A stretch of DNA of 64,000 nucleotides from Flavobacteriaceae bacterium PS02337 (GTDB taxonomy: Bacteria > Bacteroidota > Bacteroidia > Flavobacteriales > Flavobacteriaceae). How positions within the stretch are numbered: position 1 is the first letter of the stretch; each line of letters starts with the position of its first letter. Under the pieces are notes generated by a model. The model was given only the letters and a program-made list of their open reading frames with translations. It searched no databases and had not been told where the DNA came from. Of the stretch, positions 49,945-58,589 are shown piece after piece. A program made the translations under genes and the position numbers. The stretch spans positions 61,986-125,985 of the forward strand of contig JASCOE010000014.1 in the NCBI GenBank assembly GCA_029959285.1. Reading direction: 5' to 3'.

Positions 49945-50985
49945 ATGCAACCAAAATTAAAATTCTTAGACAGATACCTTACTTTATGGATATTCCTTGC
50001 AATGGCAATTGGCGTGGGTTTGGGTCATTTCTTTCCCAATATTTCTAATGTTACCAACAGCTTATCTGTTGGCACTACCAATATTCCATTGGCAATAGGA
50101 TTGATATTAATGATGTACCCCCCCTTGGCAAAGGTTGATTATTCCTTATTGCCCAAAGCATTTAGAGATAAAAAAGTAATTGGCATATCCTTATTGCTCA
50201 ATTGGGTAATCGGCACGCTATTGATGTTTGGATTAGCGGTTTTGTTTTTACGTAACGAACCCGATTATATGACAGGCTTAATTCTTATCGGTTTGGCAAG
50301 ATGTATTGCCATGGTCATCGTCTGGAGTGACTTAGCTAAAGCAAACAGAGAATATACAGCTATGTTAGTTGCATTAAACAGCATCTTCCAGATATTTACT
50401 TACAGCTTTTTAGTTTGGTTATTCATCAACGTATTACCTGCAAAATTAGGATTAGCCAATTTCAATGTAAGCGTATCCATGAAAGATGTTACCGAAAGCG
50501 TATTGATATATTTAGGTATTCCATTCCTAGCAGGTTTTTTAAGCCGTTACTTCCTTATAAAATCAAAAGGTATAGAATGGTATAACCGAAAATTCGTCCC
50601 CGCAATATCGCCAATTACCTTGTACGCTTTACTGTTTACGATAGTATTAATGTTCAGCTTGAAAGGCGATAAAATATTGGAATTACCAATGGATGTAGTA
50701 AAAGTAGCCATACCGCTAATCATCTATTTTGTGTTGATGTTTTTCGTGAGCTTCTTTATCAATAAATCTCTTAAAGTTCCTTACGACAAAAACGCATCCA
50801 TCGCATTTACAGCCACAGGAAACAATTTTGAATTAGCAATAGCCGTAGCAATATCGATTTTCGGCATTCATTCGCCACAGGCATTTGTGGGTGTTATCGG
50901 CCCACTGGTAGAAGTTCCGGTACTGATATTATTGGTAAAGGCAAGTTTATGGCTAAAGGAGAAATATTATAGTAAAAAAGACTGA
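49945..50985 (+). CDS. acr3: arsenite efflux permease Acr3
   Basis: 346 residues, about ten transmembrane helices, Acr3/BASS fold. The conserved membrane cysteine lies in [36 protein letters not shown] and [10 protein letters not shown] are family motifs. It extrudes As(OH)3 in exchange for protons. Last gene of the arsR-led block; no arsC or arsM is seen in the window. Confidence 0.93.
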   Translation: MQPKLKFLDRYLTLWIFLAMAIGVGLGHFFPNISNVTNSLSVGTTNIPLAIGLILMMYPPLAKVDYSLLPKAFRDKKVIGISLLLNWVIGTLLMFGLAVLFLRNEPDYMTGLILIGLARCIAMVIVWSDLAKANREYTAMLVALNSIFQIFTYSFLVWLFINVLPAKLGLANFNVSVSMKDVTESVLIYLGIPFLAGFLSRYFLIKSKGIEWYNRKFVPAISPITLYALLFTIVLMFSLKGDKILELPMDVVKVAIPLIIYFVLMFFVSFFINKSLKVPYDKNASIAFTATGNNFELAIAVAISIFGIHSPQAFVGVIGPLVEVPVLILLVKASLWLKEKYYSKKD

Positions 50986-51002
50986 ATTTAAATTTCAGTC
51001 TT
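50979..51002. terminator. bidirectional terminator between acr3 and nhaA
   Basis: AAGACTGAA and TTCAGTCTT flank TTTAAA, with A-run and T-rich sides. Both genes' stop codons overlap the structure. Confidence 0.7.
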
Positions 51003-52175
51003 CTTACTCTTTCTTCTACTTGATAAATTCAAAATCACATATCCTATTATACCCGCAATGAGTGATGTTATTAAAACAGATAGCTTGGCCTCTTCAATGA
51101 AAACCTGATTGTCAAATGAAAGCATAGATATAAATATGGACATTGTAAAACCTATTCCAGCTAATAATCCTAAGCCAATAATGTGAATAAAGTTACTGTT
51201 TGCAGGAAGTTGACCTATCCCTAATTTAGAGCATATCAAAGAGGTTACAACAATGCCAATGGGCTTACCAAAAATCAATCCCAGTGAAATACCTAAACCT
51301 AAAGGGGAAGTCAGTCCTTCTATCATTTCCTGATGAATTGTAATATTTGTATTGGCGAATGCAAAAATGGGAATAATTAGAAAGTTAACAGGTTTTACAA
51401 GTGCATGTTCTAGTTTCTCTAACGGAGATTCAACTTCTGTATCATTGGTTGGCAAGGTCATCGCTACCAGTACACCTGCTATAGTGGCATGAATGCCAGA
51501 ATGATGCACAAAATACCATATAAACACTCCTGGTATTAGATATAGATAGGGATTCTTAATATTGAATCGGTTCATCAAAATCAGTACTAGTATTCCAATT
51601 CCGGCATAGCCTAGATAGCCTAACTCAATTCCGGATGAATAGAAAATGGCAATTACTAAAATAGCTATGAGGTCATCCACTATCGCCAAAGCCGCTAAAA
51701 ATATTTTTAAACTGGTTGGTACTCTTTTGTCTAACAGCGAAATTACGGCCAATGCAAAAGCAATATCGGTAGCCATGGGAATACCCCAGCCGGAAGCTGT
51801 CGGGGTTCCTGAATTAAAATATAAATAAATCAATGCGGGGACAACTGCTCCACCGATAGCAGCAAGGATAGGCAAGATTGCTTTTTTAGGAGAAGAGAGT
51901 TCTCCTTCAACAATTTCTCTCTTAATTTCCAGACCTACCAACAGAAAAAAGATTGCCATCAATCCGTCGTTGATCCACATACTTACGGAATAATTGAGGT
52001 GTATGGCTTCATTTTCATACCCCAGCTTTGTGTCCAATAAATTTTGTAGCGGAACGGCCATTGATGTATTTGCCACTATCATTGAAATCACTACGCATAA
52101 AAAAAGGAGGAAACCTCCAAAATTACTTGATTGAACAAAGTCTTTGAAAATATTTAGATTGATCTTATCCTTCAT
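50988..52175 (-). CDS. nhaA: Na+/H+ antiporter NhaA
   Basis: 395 residues, about 12 helices. The transport site is visible: two adjacent aspartates in LAALAIVDDLIAILVIAIFY. GWGIPMATDIAFALAVISLL and HSGIHATIAGVLVAM are further NhaA motifs. It exchanges Na+ or Li+ for protons. Convergent with acr3. A degenerate ATCG-type sequence at 52198-52213 lies just before its start, too weak to call an ArsR site. Confidence 0.93.
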   Translation of the reverse strand: MKDKINLNIFKDFVQSSNFGGFLLFLCVVISMIVANTSMAVPLQNLLDTKLGYENEAIHLNYSVSMWINDGLMAIFFLLVGLEIKREIVEGELSSPKKAILPILAAIGGAVVPALIYLYFNSGTPTASGWGIPMATDIAFALAVISLLDKRVPTSLKIFLAALAIVDDLIAILVIAIFYSSGIELGYLGYAGIGILVLILMNRFNIKNPYLYLIPGVFIWYFVHHSGIHATIAGVLVAMTLPTNDTEVESPLEKLEHALVKPVNFLIIPIFAFANTNITIHQEMIEGLTSPLGLGISLGLIFGKPIGIVVTSLICSKLGIGQLPANSNFIHIIGLGLLAGIGFTMSIFISMLSFDNQVFIEEAKLSVLITSLIAGIIGYVILNLSSRRKSKKTEI

Positions 52176-52396
52176 GTTTTAAATGTAAAAGTTAAATATC
52201 GCAATTTACCAATATTAACTTACTCTGCCTCATAGATGGGTTCTAAATCTATGAAATAAGCTTAATTTGGGTAATAAATCCGTGTCACTTTGTAGTGAAG
52301 ATCTATTAAAATTATGCATGTAAAATCCTGACATAATAGCTAGTAAGCTAATACACTTTAAAATTGTAAGGAACTGTGTTGGGGCTATTTCCTTAA

Positions 52397-53476
52397 TTAT
52401 GGTAATGTTATAACTTCTGATGAGATTATTTTGCGTTCATATTCTGAATCATAATAGGCATTACTTTTCCATAATATGTATGTCAATTCCAATAATTTCC
52501 TTTGGATGGCAACTATAGCCTTCATTTTAATCCCATGCCTTGAAACTATTCTTAAGAAAATATCTCTGAATCTTTCATCAGTCCTGATTGCAGCCAGTGC
52601 CGGAAAGTGCATTACTTTCCTTAAATTCCGATTACCCCGCTTGGATATTCGGGGTTTGGATTTCACTGAGGTTCCAGATGTTTTTTCTCTTACATCTAAT
52701 CCTGCATAACTGACCAATTGTCTTTTATTCTTTATTAACTCGAATCCGTTAGTTTCGGCTATAATGGTTACAGCGGTTAAGTTTCCAATTCCAGGAATAG
52801 AAGATACCATATTCATCTTTTCTAGTAGAACTTCGTCTCCTTTGATAAGTATAGCAATTTCTTCTCTTATCTCTTTTTCCTGCGAATCAATAAGAGCTAT
52901 TCTTTTTTTTGTTCGTTTCACTGAGCTTTCACTTGATGTTTCAGAAGTACGTTCTGCATGCAGTTGATTTTTTAACATTGTACGCTCATGTACCAACTGC
53001 TCTCGTTCCCGACAAAGCTGTCTCAAATCATTGAATATTTTTAAAGGAGGTTGCCAAACTTCCAATTGCCTTTCCAAACCGAATCTCGAAATGGCTTGTG
53101 AAGCGCTCTTGTCAGTTATGGTTTTTATGTCAAGTGTTCTCGCATAATTACTAATCTTGTTTGGCAGAACGATACTGACTTGTTTTTTAATACTGCATAG
53201 GTAATAGGCTAAGGATTCATGATAAACGCCTGTTGCTTCCATTACGTACCGTACTTCTGTTGTAATTGATGTCTGCTTATTTACCCATGACACAAGGCTT
53301 GAAAAACCCTTTCGAGTATTGGGAAATACTTTGTATGCATAAACTTCTATGCTGATTTGTTCATCCATTCGACCAAGCGATACAACTAATTCATTTTGTG
53401 CTACATCAATTCCTACTGTCTGCTTTAATAATACCTTCATCTTATCTGGTTTAGGTAAGTGATAACCTTTCTTCAT
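52397..53476 (-). CDS. IS110-family transposase (DEDD + serine)
   Basis: 359 residues; the true start may be the internal MKVLLKQTVGIDVAQ (53440). The N-terminal RuvC-like DEDD domain begins at VGIDVAQNEL. The C-terminal Transposase_20 domain carries VSSIPGIGNLTAVTIIAE, LVSYAGLDV and SGTSVKSKPRISKRGNRNLR, which holds the candidate nucleophilic serine. Length and motifs are intact, so it may be active. IS110 elements have no terminal inverted repeats, so I cannot place the ends precisely. Confidence 0.9.
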   Translation of the reverse strand: MKKGYHLPKPDKMKVLLKQTVGIDVAQNELVVSLGRMDEQISIEVYAYKVFPNTRKGFSSLVSWVNKQTSITTEVRYVMEATGVYHESLAYYLCSIKKQVSIVLPNKISNYARTLDIKTITDKSASQAISRFGLERQLEVWQPPLKIFNDLRQLCREREQLVHERTMLKNQLHAERTSETSSESSVKRTKKRIALIDSQEKEIREEIAILIKGDEVLLEKMNMVSSIPGIGNLTAVTIIAETNGFELIKNKRQLVSYAGLDVREKTSGTSVKSKPRISKRGNRNLRKVMHFPALAAIRTDERFRDIFLRIVSRHGIKMKAIVAIQRKLLELTYILWKSNAYYDSEYERKIISSEVITLP

Positions 53477-53744
53477 CTTTTCTCCTGACTGGATATACTG
53501 GCTATAAGACTCATCATAATGAGCAAATTCCTTACATTCTGTTCAGATTCTAAAAGGTTAAAGAAGAGGAGGCAGTTTCTTTTCTTGAATATACCATATA
53601 GGCTATTTAAAGCAAAATCTGCTCTCGCCCTTCTTCACTTAGATTATATTATACAAACATAGGAGAAGCAAAAGAACGCTGCTTTATTAAAAAAGGATTG
53701 AACTTATTTGGTAAATTTGATTTTTGATAAATTTTAGAACAATT
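53477..53744 (-). ncRNA. candidate bridge-RNA region of the IS110 element
   Basis: This is the non-coding stretch immediately upstream of the IS110 transposase start. In the IS110 group, such a region encodes the bridge RNA that specifies donor and target DNA. No gene fits here. I cannot fold it reliably by eye or define its ends. Confidence 0.35.
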
Positions 53745-54092
53745 ATGAAGAATGTATTTCAAAATTTTTCAGGTCAAGATTATATTCAAGGTGCTTGTTT
53801 AACATTGGAGAACGCCAAAAAGCATATTCAAGCAAGCGAACTTTTATCAAAGGAGAGTAATTTTGGTATTGCTATTTCGCATCTCATTTTGGGCGTTGAA
53901 GAATATATCAAAGCATATATACTTTTATGCTTAAATGGAGATAATAACTTTATAAATGATGAAGGTAAAATTGAATTGTTTAAGAACCATAAGTTTAAAC
54001 ATTCTCATATCAGCCTTTTCTTAAAAGCAATTTCAAATTCTGAAGCATCAAAATTTGAAGACTTGAAGACGAAATTTTCGACCGTTTCGTAA
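53745..54092 (+). CDS. AbiV-like HEPN protein, probably truncated
   Basis: 115 residues from MKNVFQNFSGQDYIQGA; a start 7 codons earlier is also possible. The HEPN/AbiV pattern is visible: CLTLENAKKHIQASELL, FGIAISHLILGVEEYIKAYILL. AbiV proteins protect against phage through abortive infection and are normally about 200 residues. This one stops at 54092, about 70 bp before a broken ATPase gene, so it probably lost its C-terminus in the same rearrangement. Confidence 0.55.
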   Translation: MKNVFQNFSGQDYIQGACLTLENAKKHIQASELLSKESNFGIAISHLILGVEEYIKAYILLCLNGDNNFINDEGKIELFKNHKFKHSHISLFLKAISNSEASKFEDLKTKFSTVS

Positions 54093-55525
54093 ACGGCACT
54101 CCACATCCTTCTATCTATTCTCTTGACGGGCATTATATTACTAATGTTTTTAAGCTGATAAACCTGGATTAAAAGTGAGCCTATTTTTGAGGGGCTCAAA
54201 CAAATTTTATTTGAACCTAAGTATAGGGTTGATAATAACGATACTATTAGGAAGCCTTACAGGACGATTGACAGTATTAAATTTAATCTTCCAAAAAACA
54301 CTGTCCTCAAAAACTTACAGACAAATACCGAGCAAGAGTTTTGTTTAACTGAATTAGAAGAAGAAATATTTTTTAGTCCTTATTTCACTTGTATTATCGG
54401 CGGTCGTGGTGCGGGAAAAAGTACAATCATAAATCTTATAGCGGAAAGATTGGGCGAAAAGACAGAATTTTTTGAAAACAATAAAATATTGGTTGACGGA
54501 AAAGATATCCTTAAAAACAACACTGAAACCTATGTAACCATTTCGGGAACGAACGAAATAGAATTTATCAGTCAGGTAAAGTAGAAGAACTTTCATCAGG
54601 TAATAAACTCACAGATTTGATTTTTAACGAGCGTATTAAAGCAGTTGTAAATGACTATTTAGAGAAAGAAAAGATGCTTGGTTCTAAACTTCAACTCATA
54701 GATGACAGCATTAAAACAATATCAGAAATTGTATCGTTACGAACCGATTTAGAGCAAAAGAAAACGTCTTTAGAAAATGACAAAAAAATTGTTGCTTCAA
54801 TAGAGAACGAACAATACAAAGATTTATCTGAAAAGGTAAATGAGGTTACTGCTGATATTGAAAAAAAAAGCCAAAACAAAGAACAGTATAGTGATTTCTT
54901 TGCTCAGCTAACAGAGTTGTGCTTGTCAGTAAACTTGGAAAAGAACACCGATGAATACGGTCAAAGATTAGCTGAAATTATAAATCATATTGATACTATT
55001 GATGAAATAACTCGTATTAACAATGAACAAGGAACAAATTATCAAACTACCTTAAAATCTTTTCCAGATACAGATAAACTTTTAGAAGCTAAAAAAATCG
55101 AGCTGGCGTCATTAAAGCAAGAAATTGTAGATTATTTTACATCAATTGGTAGTACGCCTGATAGTATTGCAGATGTGGATAGGGCAACTTCCAATATCGC
55201 AACCGTGACAAATGAAATAGCAGAACTTAATAAGAAAATACAAGTAAAGAGAGAACACCTTCAAAAACTCAACGAACAAACTGCTGACATAATCGAAATT
55301 GTACAGCAATGTGAGCAAATCATTAACACACGCCTCGAAGCTATTAACAAGGACTTGGATATTACTAATGACAATGTAGAGCAGATTAGTTTTAAATATG
55401 AGTTCCATCAAGAAAAATACAGAGATAGATTAAATCAAGACTTTAGAAATCACTTTCAATTGTAACCCCTCCTAAAAATCGGACTGCTTAAGGGACGAAA
55501 AGTCTTAACTTTAAACAGTCAAACG

Positions 55526-55792
55526 ATGAAGAACTCTATTATTACCGAAGCACAGATCGTAAAGGCCATCAAGGAATATGAAGGCGGCCGCGAGCTTAAT
55601 GATGTATGCCGTGAACTGGGCATTCACAAATCCACGTTTTACAACTGGCGAAAGAAGTATGCCGGCATGGACAGCCAGGAGCTGAAACGGCTAAAAGAAC
55701 TGGAAGAAGAGAACCGCAAGCTTAAACACATGTATGCAGAACTGGCTTTGGATAATAAGATGCTAAAGGACGTTCTTTCAAAAAAGTTCTAA
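55526..55792 (+). CDS. IS3 transposase OrfA
   Basis: 88 residues. Helix-turn-helix (VKAIKEYEGGRELNDVCRELG, STFYNWRKKY) followed by a leucine zipper (LKELEEENRKLKHMYAELAL). Near its end the heptamer A-AAA-AAG (55780-55786) allows a -1 frameshift into orfB, which is open upstream of its first ATG (55813), giving the usual OrfAB fusion. Confidence 0.9.
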   Translation: MKNSIITEAQIVKAIKEYEGGRELNDVCRELGIHKSTFYNWRKKYAGMDSQELKRLKELEEENRKLKHMYAELALDNKMLKDVLSKKF

Positions 55793-55812
55793 AGCCCTGC
55801 CAGCGCAAAGAC

Positions 55813-56657
55813 ATGGTTGCTTACTTACTGGAAAGTTACAGTGTAAGCATTAGCAGGGCTTGCCAGGTAGCGAGGCTGCCCAAATCCATGTATTACTATA
55901 AGAATGTTAGAGACGATTCTGAAACCATAAATAAGTTAGTGGAACTTGCTGAAAAGCATCCTACTGAGGGTCAAGACTTATACTACAGCCGTATACGTCA
56001 GCAAGGTTTTCAGTGGAATTACAAGCGCGTGCGCAGAGTATATTTACTTTTGGGCATGGATAAGCGCCGTAAGGTACGCAGGCGTGTACCGGCAAGAGTA
56101 AAGGTACCCCTGATCGTGCCTGAGCAGGCTGGAGATACCTGGTCAATGGACTTTATGTGTGATGTGCTGGTAACAAAAGAAGGTTCCGTACGCTCAACAT
56201 CATTGATGATTATAACCGCGAAGCTATTGCCGTTGAAGCCGCTTATACCATACCAGCCATACGAGTAACACAGATCTTGGAGCGAACTATTCATGAGCAA
56301 GGTAAACCAAACTGTATCCGGGTAGATAACGGACCTGAGTTTAACAGCAAGGAGTTCAAGGATTGGTGTGAGAGCAAAGATATTACAGTGCAATTTACCC
56401 AGCCTGGCAAGCCTATGCAGAACGGCTATATCGAACGTTTTAACAGAACCTTCAGGGAAAACATCTTGGACGCTTACCTATTTGAGGACATTAACCAGGT
56501 ACAGGTATTAGCCGATGAATGGATGGAGGATTACAATTACAGCAGGCCACATGAAGCACTGGGAGGTATAACGCCTGACCTGTACAAGCGGCTAAACTGT
56601 GGAGATATTGAAAACTCTATCGAGTTTCCAACATCCCCACAGTTCCAACAACAATAA
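55813..56657 (+). pseudogene. IS3 transposase OrfB, frameshifted
   Basis: HTH_21 region then the rve (DDE) domain: first Asp in TWSMDFMCDVL, second in VDNGPEFNSKEF, Glu in YIERFNRTFRENIL, and the SRPHEALGG end. A single-base loss near 56195 moves the frame (wild-type-like reading would be NIIDDYNREAIAVEAAYTIP), giving a stop at 56268. The second half, with the second Asp and the Glu, is in another frame. Transposase is therefore inactive unless frameshifting rescues it. Confidence 0.85.
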
Positions 56658-57492
56658 TTATATTTTTGAATTAAATTAGTCTATAAAATACCAGTCCGAA
56701 CTAAGGGAGGGTTACACAATCATACCACAAAACAGGGTTATCTTGGGATAACATATATGGGTGCTTAGGTCAAATAGAGCCAAATGAGCGGTTATTAGGG
56801 CTGACTTATGACCAATTTCTTGAGGAACTTAATCAAAAGGCAATAGATAGAAATTCACTTTATGGCAAAGTATTCTACGAGATATTTGAGAAAAAATCAA
56901 ATTTTGCCATTTACAAGAACCTAATCCGGCGAAACATCTATAATATTTCTGAAAATGTACAAATAGTAGGTTTCTATGGAAAGTCGCCTCTTACATCTTG
57001 CTCTTTTGGTCAAAGATGTACCGCAGTTGTAGTAACCTTGCTAATGACAGGCGTGAAACCGTTACTAATTGATGAACCAGAAGCACATTTGGACAACAGA
57101 TTAATCGCTCAATATTTAGTTGATTTGATTAAAGAAAAGAAAAATGAACGGCAAATAATTTTTGCTACACACAATGCCAATTTTGTAGTTAATGGAGATG
57201 CAGAGCTTATACATATTTTGGAAATACCAAAAGAAAAAGTCTTTACTGAAATCATATCAACCACAATTGAGAACCTTAGTCATAGAAAGAGTTTACTTAA
57301 ATTGGAGGGCGGCGAAGAAGCATTTAAAAATAGGGTTTAATTAATTGGCTTGATGCCAAAATATTGGATTTTCCGTCTGTTAGATTATGAAATTTTAAAT
57401 GCGTTTCGGAATATCCACCATTACCCGTAAGAACTATCCGTAAATATCTTCTTTCATTTCCATTTTATAAATCTGAAGGAAAAGGAATTTCC

Positions 57493-58389
57493 TTACTTCA
57501 GAAAATCCTTTTCCTTATATGCCGGATTAGGGTATTTGTAAAATCCTTCGCCAGTAGCTACCCCAAGCTTGTTTTTGTCGATAAATTCAGACTTCAACAT
57601 TTCCACTGCCTTTATTTTTGAAGGTTCTTTTGTTACATCAGCGGTCATTTTATTGATGTTGTATGCCGTGGTTATGCCTACTACATCCAGAATTCCAAAT
57701 GGTCCTACCGGTGCGCCGGTGGCTACCATCCATGTTTTATCAATCGTTTCAACATCTGAAATTTCATTTACATATAGCTGTAAAGCAGCACTTAAAAGGG
57801 GTACCAAAAGCGAATTTACGATATATCCGGGTTGTTCCTTATGTATAGGCAAGGGTACCATGCCAATCTGTTTGGCAAAATCCAGGACAGAATTGAACGT
57901 TTCTTCAGATGTACCTGCATGTTTCATCACTTCACCGGTATTGTTGGTCCAGATATTATTGGCAAAATGTAAGGCGACGAACTTCGCTGGCCTGCCGGTA
58001 GCTTCTGCAAATTGGCTTGGTAGCAAGGTTGAGGAATTGGTGGCAAAAACCGTTTTTTCGGGAGCCACTAGGGCTAACTTTTGATAGAAATCTGTCTTGA
58101 TTGCCGGATTTTCAGGAACGGCCTCAATCAATAAATCAGCATCTTTGACAGCTTGTGCTAGGTCGGAAGTATAATGAAGGTTTTCAAACGCTGTGTCCAA
58201 CTGTGTCTGGGTAGCTTTCAAGTCCCGTTTGAACACTCTGCTCATCGTTTCAAACTTGGCTTTGGCTTTTTCCAAAACCTCGTCGTTAATGTCGTACACG
58301 GTTACGTTGAATCCGTGAAATGCGCTCTGGAAAGCTATCTGATAGCCTAAAACACCGCTTCCTGCAATGGTTACGTTTTTAAAATTCAT
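57493..58389 (-). CDS. 3-hydroxyacyl-CoA dehydrogenase family protein
   Basis: About 298 residues from MNFKNVTIAGSGVLGYQIAF; an upstream in-frame Met is less likely. Rossmann NAD site GSGVLG, then DLLIEAVPENPAIK, TNSSTLLPSQFA and the catalytic histidine in ALHFANN, which corresponds to the family's HF(F)NP; GYIVNSLL is also typical. It oxidises a 3-hydroxyacyl-CoA, here perhaps chain-shortened hydroxy fatty acids made by the neighbouring oleate hydratases. GC content is clearly higher than the backbone. Confidence 0.88.
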   Translation of the reverse strand: MNFKNVTIAGSGVLGYQIAFQSAFHGFNVTVYDINDEVLEKAKAKFETMSRVFKRDLKATQTQLDTAFENLHYTSDLAQAVKDADLLIEAVPENPAIKTDFYQKLALVAPEKTVFATNSSTLLPSQFAEATGRPAKFVALHFANNIWTNNTGEVMKHAGTSEETFNSVLDFAKQIGMVPLPIHKEQPGYIVNSLLVPLLSAALQLYVNEISDVETIDKTWMVATGAPVGPFGILDVVGITTAYNINKMTADVTKEPSKIKAVEMLKSEFIDKNKLGVATGEGFYKYPNPAYKEKDFLK

Positions 58390-58453
58390 AGTTGTAAAAA
58401 TTAATAAAAGAGTGGCTGGCAACCATTTGATATGCCAGTCTTATATTGCCTTA

Positions 58454-58564
58454 TCATAAACTGATACGATATCCAAGGGAAAGGAACCAGCCTTTATTGT
58501 AGGATTTTACATCATCTACGTTGGAGAGGATGCCAAGTTCCAGTCCGTATTGGGCTTTCTGGTA
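58454..58564 (-). pseudogene. C-terminal fragment of an outer-membrane protein
   Basis: On the minus strand a frame reads YQKAQYGLELGILSN, DVKSYNKGWFL, then SLGYRISL and stop. That is the alternating-residue final strands of a beta barrel ending in an aromatic/hydrophobic residue. Upstream sequence stops matching at about 58565, so it is a remnant about 37 codons long between two intact genes. Confidence 0.5.
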
Positions 58565-58589
58565 AATACCTAAGTCTGGTCAATTATGC

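Larger units (their letters stand above)
55461..56716 (+). mobile_element. IS3-family insertion sequence, 1256 bp, with CAAT duplication
   Basis: The ends are imperfect inverted repeats: TGTAACCCCTCC...TCGGACTG at the left, and CAGTCCGA...GGAGGGTTACA at the right. CAAT is repeated on both sides (55457-55460 and 56717-56720), the target duplication. The element carries orfA and a frameshifted orfB, so it can probably no longer move by itself. Confidence 0.92.
54162..57340 (+). pseudogene. remains of a TrlF/PHP-associated SMC-like ATPase, split by an IS3 element
   Basis: The frame opens with TWIKSEPIFEGLKQILFEP, a signature that in TrlF-type proteins follows an N-terminal PHP domain; that domain is absent here. 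Walker A is GGRGAGKST. A single-base loss near 54575 stops the frame at 54582, after which coding resumes (KVEELSSGNKLTDLIF) into a long coiled coil (to 55460). The IS3 element interrupts at 55461-56716. Removing it and one CAAT copy restores the frame (RNHFQ-SYHKTG) through to a Walker B IDEPEAHLD and ATHNANFVV. Nonfunctional as it stands. Confidence 0.78.

Noticed and set aside
52198-52213. Possible third ArsR operator before nhaA
   Set aside because: Only about 11 of 16 positions match and the right half-site is lost.
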